A program made the position numbers and the translations under genes. A stretch of 13,087 nt of DNA from JADJLQ01 sp034439915 (GTDB lineage Bacteria > Bacteroidota > Bacteroidia > Chitinophagales > Saprospiraceae), in contig JAWXBI010000264.1 in assembly GCA_034439915.1 (NCBI GenBank), forward strand, positions 1 through 13,087, written 5' to 3'. The notes below the pieces were generated by a model. That model was not told the origin of the DNA, ran no database searches, and worked only from the letters and a program-made list of their open reading frames with translations. Positions 6,489-13,087 of this stretch are shown one piece after another (position 1 is the first letter of the stretch; every line of letters begins with the position of its first letter).

Positions 6489-9400
6489 TTAGGTCTTGAC
6501 TACCTTATGCATATAAGTTTTTTGGTTATAATAAATCCGAAAAATATAGGTACCGGAAGCCAGTTTGCTTATATTGATTTTTTGGTCTGACATTGTCTCA
6601 GTTTGCAACAACTTTCCCTGAAGGTCATAAACCTGCACTCTTACAGCAGAGGTGACAGCAGGGTAAAATTGTAATTGTATCATTTCCCTGGCCGGGTTTG
6701 GAAACAAATTCACCTCTTGTCCTCCGGGAATCAAGGTTGAAATTTCTTCCGTTTGCGGACCAGACAGAGCTGCAGAAGATGCACAACCCAAAACGCGTAC
6801 TTCCGCCAGGTGGAGGTAATTGTTCCCATACCCTGAATTGTCCATCCAGATTTTTATATATCTACCGGAGACATTAATATTGGGGATATTAATAACCTGA
6901 CCATTTGAAAGTCCTGTGGGGTTATTAAACTCATATACGTGGCCGCTGCTGGAATAACCATTGATTGGGGAAGAAGAAACAAAGACCTTGAATCTTTTTA
7001 ACCGTCCTGCACATGCGGTACATCCGGTTCTATTGGTAATTTCTATGTTACTTATGAAATGAGGTCCGGCCAGATCAATTTGGAACCAAGGTTGAAGCTC
7101 AGTACCAGTGTGATTAAAACTACCTGTAGCTGTCGAACCGTCTACTGCCATGGATGCAGGGTATGAATTAGCCTGATTAAAATTGCTCGACTGTGAGGTC
7201 GACTTTCCCTGGCTGATATTGGTTACAGTTGTACAACCCTGAGGGCAGGTAATGCAATTGCCGCCACAGTCTATACCAGTCTCTGAACCGTTTTGAAATC
7301 CATCATCACATTCAGCGGTTGCCGGAATAACCAGGGTATTGGACGTGGTTGTGCCATTACAATTATCGGTAGCTTTAGCTGTAAGTGTATACGAACTTAA
7401 TATTGCCGGAGAAATGGTATGGCTGTATGGAAAAGTGTTATCTGACCCGATCAGAGAGTTCCCATTATAAAACTCTACGTTGGTTATAGTTCCTCCAGGG
7501 TCATTTGCTGTCGCATTGATGGTAAGACTACCGCCCTGAGGATAACTCGAATTAAGAGACGTAATGGAAATGGAAGGGTTTTGGTTGGTTGCACAACACC
7601 CCATGACCTTTACTTCTGCCAGGTGAAGATAGTTTGCTGTGCTGCCGTTATCCACCCAAACTCTTACATATTGCCCTGTTGCATTCAGGTTTGGAATAGT
7701 AATCACCTCCCCATTTCCGAGTCCGGTTGGGTTATTATATTCAAAAACAGATCCACTGGTTGCGAAAGAGGCGACTGGTGATGAAGAAACAAAAACCCGG
7801 AATCTTTTGGTCCTCCCGGTACAAGGGGAACACCCGGTACGTTGGGTGATTTCAATTCCAGATATCAAAAAACTGTTCCCCAAATCTACTTGCCACCACG
7901 GCTGTAGTTGCGCACTGGTATGATTAAAACTACTGGCAATAATACTACCATCCACCGCAAAAGACGCCGGATAGGAATTTGACGCATCAAAATTGCCCGA
8001 TTGAGTGGCCGACTTTCCCTGACTGAGATTAACCGGGGTGGGACATCCCTGAGGGCAAGCGGTACAATTACCGCCACAATCCACACCGGTCTCAGAGCCA
8101 TTTTTATATCCATCACTACAGGAAACCGATGTAGTGAGCACCAGGGTATTGGATGTGCCCTGGTTTCCGCAATCATCGGTTGCTTTCGCAGTAATAGAAT
8201 AAGAAGGCGACGTAGCCGAAGAAACTGTAAAACTGTAGGGCGCACTATTGTCAGAGCCCAGCAGACTGCTTCCATTATAAAATTCGACGAAAGATATAAT
8301 GCCACCTGGATCGCTGGCAAAAGCATTTATTGTAAAACTGCTTCCCATAGGATAGTTTGAAAAGTCAGAAGTAACAGAAACAGATGGATCCTGATTGCTG
8401 GAGCAACATCCGAAAACCTTCACCTCTGCAAAGTGAAGATAATTGTTGCCATATCCGGTATAATCCACCCATACCCTCACATACCTTCCTGATTTATTGA
8501 TGTTCGGAATATTAATAACTTGGCCGTTACCCAACCCGGCGGCATTATTATACTCATAAACAAAACCAGCATTGGCATAACTGTTGATTAAGGTATTAGA
8601 AACAAATACCCTGAACCGTTTGAGTCGGTTTCCACAACAATCGGGACGATTGGTCAATTGAATGGAAGAGACTTGTTTTTCAACTTCAAGGTCTACCTGC
8701 CACCAGGGTTGCAATTCACCCGCCGTATGATTAAAATTGGTTAGATTGCCATCAACACATGAGGAGGAAGGATAGGACGTACTATAATTACTTGATTGTG
8801 TAGTCGTTTTTCCCTGACTCAGGAGTGTAGCGGTCGCGCACCCTGAACTGCAAGCACTACAATTACCACCACAATCAACCCCAGTCTCCGTCCCGTTTTG
8901 AATACCATCAGAGCAACTGACCGTCGTAGTAATAACCAATGCTGAAGAAGTATTCATAAGACCACAGTTGTCAAACACTTTACCAGTGATAGAATAACTT
9001 GCTGCATTGGCAGGAGAGATCGTGAGATTGAAAGGTGCCGAATAGTCTGTTTCCAATAATGTATTGTTGTTATAAAATTCCACTCTGACCGGAGTACCAT
9101 CCGGATCACTGACTGTGGTATTGACTGTAAACGAACTTCCTCTTGGATAACTTGAAGCCGGGGAAGATAAAACAATTGTTGGCGCTTGAGTACATTCAGT
9201 CGATTCAATCAGTCCAAGGTCTCCATTGCTTAAGCCCGCCATTATTTCACCATTTTCCAATTCACCGAAAGAGGTTATCCCGCTGCTTGTAAGGGAGGTA
9301 ATGGTCTTAGTATCGGTCAGGCTGCCTGAAGTATATTTAATCATCCAGGCGTGTTTGGATATATAATCTGAAAAAATATAATAGCCTGCCATAGCGGAAT

Positions 9401-10349
9401 TCCCAGCCACGGTGCCCCGGTAAACAAAGCCACCTGTTATTGAATTCCCGGTTCCTGCAATGCAGGGCGAACCACAACGGGTATAATCAAAAATGGGATC
9501 GATAAAATTACTTGCTGGAGTAGAACAGCCATTATATGCAATTTTACCTTCCCTGCAATTCCATCCATAGTTTTTACCGCCTGAGCCGGAAGCTTCGAAA
9601 TTGACTTCTTCTCTGGCTCCTTGTCCGACATCGGCAATCCAGAGGTCATTGGTTTGTTTATCAAAGCTTATCCTCCAGGGGTTACGCAATCCCAGATCCC
9701 AGATCTCGTTTAGAATTCCATCGCTATTTGAAATAAATGGATTAGTAGACGGTACCACATAGGGTGAAGTGGTATTGATGTCCAACCTCAATATTTTACC
9801 GAGAAAAGTATTGCCGCTTTGACCTGAACCTTGAGGATCCCCGCTTCCACCACCATCTCCTGTGGCGATGTATAAATATCCATCTGGACCAAAAGCGAGG
9901 TCTCCTGCTTTATGATTGGAGCCTAATGCAGTAGCAATAGTGAGTATGGTTTTTTGGGTACTATTATTTACAGTCGTATTGGCTAAAGGGTCAGCAGCAG
10001 TAAACCTGGCAATTACCGTGTGATTGGTACCTGTTGGATTGTAATTGACAAAGAAATACCCATTGTTATCAAAATCAGGATGAAAAGCAAGGCCTAATAA
10101 TCCTTTTTCACTGTCCGTTGCAATCAAGGTGGATATATTCAATAAAGTGCCCAAGGTGTTGTGACTGGCATCGAGAATGGTGATAGTTCCTGATTTATTG
10201 GCTACAAATATCCTTTGACTTCCATCCCCTGCATGAGTGATATCGGTGACCGTACCCATACCTGTCCTTTTACTGGTATATTTAATCTGGGCTATAAATT
10301 CAAAATGTGCTAAAAGGGCAAATATTATAATTAAATATTTTATATACAT
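6489..10349 (-). CDS. Modular secreted sugar dehydrogenase with three Ig-like/Cys/discoidin modules and T9SS tail
   Basis: About 1286 residues. Signal peptide (1 to about 20; MYIKYLIIIFALLAHF), then a GSDH propeller (about 22-383) very similar to that of the gene at 4469, with His146 in NHKAGDLAFGPDG, TGDGG and LRNPWRISFD. Three tandem modules follow (about 386-647, 648-917, 918-1189). Each has a Big-type Ig-like domain (SSYPRGSSFTVN, VEFYN), a four-Cys motif CxDGxxNGxETGxDCGGNCxxC (first Cys 479, 744, 1014), and a discoidin (F5/8 type C) domain with PWWQVDL (548, 817; PWFQIDL at 1087), KRFRVFVSS and YLHxAEVKV. The T9SS sorting domain is at about 1212-1286 (NLFPNPA, VYDLQGK, ASGTYIFRI). It should oxidise sugars outside the cell while the discoidin modules bind glycans or another surface (inference). 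A TTG at 10361 is in frame, but ATG 10349 makes a cleaner signal peptide; a -7 element lies at 10392. Confidence 0.88.
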   Translation of the reverse strand: MYIKYLIIIFALLAHFEFIAQIKYTSKRTGMGTVTDITHAGDGSQRIFVANKSGTITILDASHNTLGTLLNISTLIATDSEKGLLGLAFHPDFDNNGYFFVNYNPTGTNHTVIARFTAADPLANTTVNNSTQKTILTIATALGSNHKAGDLAFGPDGYLYIATGDGGGSGDPQGSGQSGNTFLGKILRLDINTTSPYVVPSTNPFISNSDGILNEIWDLGLRNPWRISFDKQTNDLWIADVGQGAREEVNFEASGSGGKNYGWNCREGKIAYNGCSTPASNFIDPIFDYTRCGSPCIAGTGNSITGGFVYRGTVAGNSAMAGYYIFSDYISKHAWMIKYTSGSLTDTKTITSLTSSGITSFGELENGEIMAGLSNGDLGLIESTECTQAPTIVLSSPASSYPRGSSFTVNTTVSDPDGTPVRVEFYNNNTLLETDYSAPFNLTISPANAASYSITGKVFDNCGLMNTSSALVITTTVSCSDGIQNGTETGVDCGGNCSACSSGCATATLLSQGKTTTQSSNYSTSYPSSSCVDGNLTNFNHTAGELQPWWQVDLEVEKQVSSIQLTNRPDCCGNRLKRFRVFVSNTLINSYANAGFVYEYNNAAGLGNGQVINIPNINKSGRYVRVWVDYTGYGNNYLHFAEVKVFGCCSSNQDPSVSVTSDFSNYPMGSSFTINAFASDPGGIISFVEFYNGSSLLGSDNSAPYSFTVSSATSPSYSITAKATDDCGNQGTSNTLVLTTSVSCSDGYKNGSETGVDCGGNCTACPQGCPTPVNLSQGKSATQSGNFDASNSYPASFAVDGSIIASSFNHTSAQLQPWWQVDLGNSFLISGIEITQRTGCSPCTGRTKRFRVFVSSSPVASFATSGSVFEYNNPTGLGNGEVITIPNLNATGQYVRVWVDNGSTANYLHLAEVKVMGCCATNQNPSISITSLNSSYPQGGSLTINATANDPGGTITNVEFYNGNSLIGSDNTFPYSHTISPAILSSYTLTAKATDNCNGTTTSNTLVIPATAECDDGFQNGSETGIDCGGNCITCPQGCTTVTNISQGKSTSQSSNFNQANSYPASMAVDGSTATGSFNHTGTELQPWFQIDLAGPHFISNIEITNRTGCTACAGRLKRFKVFVSSSPINGYSSSGHVYEFNNPTGLSNGQVINIPNINVSGRYIKIWMDNSGYGNNYLHLAEVRVLGCASSAALSGPQTEEISTLIPGGQEVNLFPNPAREMIQLQFYPAVTSAVRVQVYDLQGKLLQTETMSDQKINISKLASGTYIFRIYYNQKTYMHKVVKT
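6783..9194 (-). repeat. Three tandem coding repeats of about 260-270 codons
   Basis: Within the long dehydrogenase, units at 8409-9194, 7599-8408 and 6783-7598 each encode Ig-like domain, four-Cys motif and discoidin domain. Shared words include NGxETGVDCGGNC, SQGK, SYPAS, FNHT and LGNGQVI. Units 2 and 3 look closer to each other than to unit 1: both have SFAVDG- or SMAVDG-type segments and TGCxxCxGR, where unit 1 has SSCVDG and DCCGNR. This points to stepwise tandem duplication. Confidence 0.85.
9201..10286 (-). repeat. Paralogous copy of the dehydrogenase domain at 5000-6082
   Basis: The GSDH domain here and the one at 5000-6082 can be aligned almost without gaps for about 360 residues, with long identical stretches such as TDITHAGDGSQRIFV, EKGLLGLAFHPDF and GYFFVNYNPTG. 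Similarity stops abruptly after GLIES / GFIEA, where the C-terminal modules differ completely. The pair is a same-strand gene duplication with exchange of the accessory C-terminus. Confidence 0.85.
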
Positions 10350-10391
10350 GGGTAAAAACAAATTATTATTTAGTTAAAACCACTTTTTAAG

Positions 10392-10399
10392 CAAAGATA
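10392..10399 (-). promoter_or_regulatory. Bacteroidota -7 element, TATCTTTG, for the long dehydrogenase
   Basis: Read on the minus strand, TATCTTTGC matches the consensus TAnnTTTG exactly and lies about 42 bases before the ATG at 10349. A good -33 TTTG is not seen in the AT-rich stretch beyond it. Confidence 0.55.
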
Positions 10400-10731
10400 T
10401 TGCCTTTTGTTAAAAAATTACTAACATTTAAACCGATAGAATAACCTTGTTTTTTTGGATGCTCTTTCCTCATGAAGTACTAGCAGGATTTGGTGGTGGT
10501 TTTCCCAACCCCAAAACGAGCTTGTCTCTAAATTGATTACAGCAGATACAACACTTCTTATTTGTTTTTGATAACTGAAATATCAATTGCATTCCTCTAC
10601 CTTTATAGTCGAAGGAAAACTCATGGGGCAGTTAATCGTCTTTATAAAATTTAGCGTAGGGATGGGTGGTTATCTGAGTTTTTATCATCACAACAGTGAC
10701 CACCTTTCGGGGCCCAATGATCAACAGTTTA

Positions 10732-10739
10732 TAATTTTG
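10732..10739 (+). promoter_or_regulatory. Candidate -7 element, TAATTTTG, for the lactonase gene
   Basis: Exact TAnnTTTG match 51 bases before the ATG at 10791, implying a leader of roughly 45 bases. A -33-like TTTC lies at 10705-10708, slightly farther than the usual spacing, so support is moderate. Confidence 0.4.
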
Positions 10740-10790
10740 ACCAAATCGTTATTTTTCAATACTCTCAAATTAATATAATAACCTATTTAT

Positions 10791-11933
10791 ATGAAGCAAA
10801 TCAAATTTACCATTTTCCCTATCGTTTTATTTTCCCTCTTAATGACCAACCTCTATGCGCAAATTGGCGAAGATTATTTTTTGCTGATAGGAACCTATAC
10901 TACAGCTCCTACAGACGGCATCGAAGTATATCGATATAATAGTAAAACCGGAAAGTTTGAATTTGCAAACCGGACGGCCATCCAAAACCCATCTTATCTG
11001 GCTATAGCTCCGGATCAAAAACATCTTTATTCCGTATCTGAAGCAGGTAACCCTAACGGAGGTAGTGTTGCTGCGTTTTCATTTGATGACCGGTCGGGTA
11101 TATTGGCCAAAATAAACAGCCAACCTTCTTCCGGTAATCATCCTTGTTATGTATCTGTCCATAAAAACGGAAAATGGGTGGCCGCCGGAAATTATTCAAC
11201 AGGCAACCTGGTATATTATCCGGTTGCTGAAAATGGCTCCCTGGGTACTGCCACTATGATCCAGCACAAAGGGAGCAGTATAGTCAAAGGCAGACAGGAA
11301 GGCCCTCACCTTCATGCCACGGTTTTTTCTCCAGACTATAAATACCTGATGACTCCAGATCTGGGCCTCGACAAGGTAATGATCTATAAACTCAACTCGA
11401 AAGGAAGCATCATCACGGAAAACCCGGGATTTGTAGCCCTTAAACCCGGAGCCGGTCCCCGTCATCTGGATTTCCACCCCAAAAAGAAATATGCTTATCT
11501 CATGGAAGAAATGTCAGGAAATGTCACCGCGCTGAGTTATAAAAGAGGAAAATTGGCGGTGATTCAAACCATCAATGGCCACCCGGCAGATTTTAAAGGC
11601 ACTGTTGGCTCAGCCGATATCCATGTTTCTCCGGATGGCAAATTTGTTTATTGTTCCAACCGTGGAGAATCTAATTCTATCGGCATATTTAAAGTCAATA
11701 AATCAGATGGTACCCTGACCCTGGCCGGGCACCAAAGCACCCTGGGAAAAACGCCGAGAAATTTCAGCATCGATCCCACAGGTAACTATTTATTGGTGGC
11801 CAATCAAAACACCAATGATGTGGTGATATTCAAAAGAGATAAAATGACAGGTTTGTTGACCGATACCGGGGACAGGTTGACTGTGAATAAACCGGTATGC
11901 CTGAAATGGGCGAAGAAAGGGAATGTGATTTAG
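10791..11933 (+). CDS. Exported lactonase, seven-bladed beta-propeller (6-phosphogluconolactonase/YbhE type)
   Basis: A 380-residue protein with a signal peptide (1-24, ending LYAQ) and a full-length lactonase propeller. Family features: LIGTYTTAPTDGIEVYRY (32-49) as the first blade, NPSYLAIAPDQKHLYSVSE, GNHPCYVSVHKNG, the conserved GPHLHA (171-176) and GPRHLDFHP (222-230), GSADIHVSPDGKFVYCSNR (273-291), and TPRNFSIDPTGNYLLVANQN (321-340). E. coli Pgl (YbhE), the cytoplasmic homologue, hydrolyses 6-phosphogluconolactone. The export signal here argues for an unphosphorylated sugar lactone outside the cytoplasm. The gene diverges from two secreted sugar dehydrogenases whose expected product is a lactone, which fits that role (inference). 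It has no T9SS tail, so it probably stays periplasmic or is a lipid-free exported protein. Related propellers with other substrates (3-carboxymuconate cyclase type) remain possible. Confidence 0.9.
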   Translation: MKQIKFTIFPIVLFSLLMTNLYAQIGEDYFLLIGTYTTAPTDGIEVYRYNSKTGKFEFANRTAIQNPSYLAIAPDQKHLYSVSEAGNPNGGSVAAFSFDDRSGILAKINSQPSSGNHPCYVSVHKNGKWVAAGNYSTGNLVYYPVAENGSLGTATMIQHKGSSIVKGRQEGPHLHATVFSPDYKYLMTPDLGLDKVMIYKLNSKGSIITENPGFVALKPGAGPRHLDFHPKKKYAYLMEEMSGNVTALSYKRGKLAVIQTINGHPADFKGTVGSADIHVSPDGKFVYCSNRGESNSIGIFKVNKSDGTLTLAGHQSTLGKTPRNFSIDPTGNYLLVANQNTNDVVIFKRDKMTGLLTDTGDRLTVNKPVCLKWAKKGNVI

Positions 11934-12065
11934 AATATCTAATTAATTTGATTAGGATCGATGGAGTACCAAATTATAATCAGGTTTTTTAAATCCATTT
12001 AAAGCCCTATGCTGCTTGGTCTAACCTGTAAGTTGGTCTGGAATTTCCAATAAGGGAAGATTTAG

Positions 12066-12949
12066 GCAATCTCCAAAAGAATACAGTATTTTACTTCAAA
12101 TTCAACCGGGGTGGGTTATAAGCGTATACCAATGATTGACAGGGTATGGGGATATACCGGATCTTCAGCCTTAGCTATGACATTACTGGATCGGGACATA
12201 CCGGTATTGACGGCTTTTGACTTACAGTTTTTAAACGGAGACCATCATATAAAAGCATCTTTGTGGGTGGTAAGACTTCCGGTGCAGACGGAGTGGCGCC
12301 GGATAGTTATTTATTTGGTTGGGGTGATGAAGATTATGGTATAAGCGGCAGGAGCGGTGACCGGGCTGAGTATAAAATCATATATTATACTATTGGGTCT
12401 CCTCATTTATTCTCTTCCAGCGAGCGGTCAATCCGTGGGACGAGTACCAATCGTCTAAACAACATCGTATCAATACCCCGTTTGACAGAGGATGAGATAT
12501 TTGTGCTCCGGGGTTTTGAATTCTGGGGCGCTGCAGGCCGTTCCAACCACCACCTCCGTTCAATGGAAGTACGTTATGATATGGGCATCAGTGCAGTCCG
12601 GGTCAATTTTATAGACAACTCGCCACAGGATGATCAATATGGTTTTTTAATTCGTTATTTTGTCCTAAAAAGAAATTGCAACAGCAGATGGCTCTGTTTA
12701 AAAAGTATTTTTACGGATAGTTTTGTTTTTACCAACACGGTCAGACGGGCCAAATCTCACCCGGGAAATGCCTTGCTGTCGGGTTTTAATTTTCGATTTT
12801 TGGACAACGATCATCATATCCGGCGGATTGCGATCGACGTAGAACCATGAGCAGAATTGATGGTTGCTTTTACGGACAGTGAAAATGACCACCGGGTTGA
12901 GGTCGATATTGACTATGTGACCCTCGACTGGTCTAAGGTGTTCAGGTAA
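12066..12949 (+). pseudogene. Decayed gene of unknown family with DHH-containing repeats
   Basis: Two overlapping frames plus an extension after a stop make one coherent protein. Frame one reads YKRIPMIDRVWGYTGSSAL and FDLQFLNGDHHIK. At the AAAA tract 12251-12254, adding one A joins it to the second frame (SIFVGGKTSGADG). That frame runs to TGA at 12848-12850, yet continues open and homologous for 32 more codons (AELMVAFTDSENDHRVEVD, ending in YVTLDWSKVFR) to TAA at 12947. So there is one frameshift and one premature stop. Before 12066 the frame is closed by TAG, and no start or signal peptide is found; a further lesion is likely there. I do not recognise the family. It contains three repeats (separate entry). 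The stop is nine bases from the convergent aldolase gene. Sequencing error instead of decay cannot be excluded. Confidence 0.55.
12204..12931 (+). repeat. Three protein-level repeats, pattern L-x-(G/A)-F-x-hydrophobic ... (D/N)HH(I/L)(K/R)
   Basis: Copies at about 12204-12394, 12503-12667 and 12773-12931. Copy 1 has VLTAFDLQF and GDHHIKSIFV (after frame correction), copy 2 VLRGFEFWG and SNHHLRSMEV, copy 3 LLSGFNFRF and NDHHIRRIAI. Each is followed by a (F)xD-type acidic turn (GWGDEDY, NFIDNSPQDDQY, AFTDSENDHR) and a final strand (YKIIYYTI, FLIRYFVL, EVDIDYVTL). About 50 residues each, beta-rich, possibly a secreted binding module. Confidence 0.6.
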
Positions 12950-12958
12950 TAATTGCTT

Positions 12959-13087
12959 TTATCCACAACGCTTATGCATTTCCCTCACCATTTCAGTCGC
13001 CCCCCGGGCTACAAAAGCTGCATCAGCCCCGCAAGCTAAAAAACGGTATCCCAGGTCATGATACATCTCATATTGCGCGATATCCAA
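12959..13087 (-). CDS. HpcH/HpaI aldolase family protein, C-terminal end (partial)
   Basis: The last 42 residues of a minus-strand gene that runs out of the window. The sequence LDIAQYEMYHDLGYRF, followed by CGADAAFVARGATEMV and a short basic tail, matches the end of HpcH/HpaI (class II 2-keto-3-deoxy acid) aldolases: the helix with a YxxLGxRF motif, then the barrel-closing strand and (G/A)xDxxxxxRG helix. These enzymes cleave 2-keto-3-deoxy sugar or aromatic-derived acids to pyruvate (or a related oxo-acid) and an aldehyde, using a divalent metal. The catalytic residues lie outside the window, so substrate and integrity cannot be judged. TAA is at 12959-12961. It is convergent with the decayed gene to its left, with nine bases between their stops. 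Confidence 0.75.
   Translation of the reverse strand: MDIAQYEMYHDLGYRFLACGADAAFVARGATEMVREMHKRCG

Larger units (their letters stand above)
10350..10790. other. Divergent intergenic region between long dehydrogenase and lactonase
   Basis: About 440 bases with promoters facing outward: a minus-strand TATCTTTG (10392-10399) and a plus-strand TAATTTTG (10732-10739). A 63-codon frame starting with TTG at 10587 shows no family signature and is probably chance. The divergent layout would allow joint control of dehydrogenase and lactonase, but no clear operator repeat is seen. Confidence 0.45.

Noticed and set aside
6783..9194. Regular repeats that could suggest a CRISPR-like or satellite array
   Set aside because: The repeats are about 800 bases each, lie in one open frame and encode recognisable protein domains.
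10587..10778. 63-codon plus-strand frame before the lactonase gene
   Set aside because: TTG start, no recognisable motif, ends close to the lactonase start and overlaps the candidate promoter; likely chance.
11938..11954. CTAAT/ATTAG inverted repeat after the lactonase gene as a terminator
   Set aside because: Only a 5-bp A/T-rich stem without a directly following T run; too weak to call.
12848..12850. TGA as a selenocysteine or other recoded codon
   Set aside because: No selenocysteine-type context is evident, the equivalent position in a sister repeat appears to be Gly, and the same gene has a separate frameshift; decay or error is simpler.

Overview
The window looks like a chromosome segment from the phylum Bacteroidota, plausibly Saprospiria or a relative. 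The evidence is two secreted proteins with C-terminal Por secretion (type IX, T9SS) sorting domains, DUF2490 proteins, and promoter -7 elements of the Bacteroidota form TAnnTTTG. The class-level guess is inference only.

Layout. (1) Positions 1-3073 form a very AT-rich block holding DUF2490 gene, Fic-family gene, long non-coding gap, second DUF2490 gene. (2) At about 3074 base composition rises sharply. A broken 3' gene fragment sits there, followed by a compact pair of housekeeping-type genes: a YihX-like HAD phosphatase and recX. (3) Positions 4469-10349 carry, on the minus strand, two closely related secreted glucose/sorbosone (PQQ-type) dehydrogenases. The shorter has an FN3-like linker and a T9SS tail. 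The longer carries three tandem modules (Ig-like domain, Cys motif, discoidin domain) before its T9SS tail. (4) Positions 10791-11933 encode an exported seven-bladed lactonase of the 6-phosphogluconolactonase type, divergent from the dehydrogenases. (5) Positions 12066-12949 hold a decayed gene with three copies of an unfamiliar DHH-containing repeat. (6) At the right edge is the C-terminal end of an HpcH/HpaI-family aldolase on the minus strand.

How the genes may work together. The central cluster suggests oxidative sugar use at or outside the cell surface. The dehydrogenases would oxidise an aldose to a lactone, and the exported lactonase would open the lactone to an aldonic acid. An HpcH/HpaI aldolase could later cleave a 2-keto-3-deoxy acid, but only its tail is visible and its substrate is unknown. 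The discoidin modules could tether the larger dehydrogenase to a glycan. The left block shows no obvious functional link to the rest and looks like separately acquired DNA.

Several reading frames look interrupted by single-base events (near 93, 3170 and 12251, plus a TGA at 12848), so either genuine decay or sequence errors should be considered.
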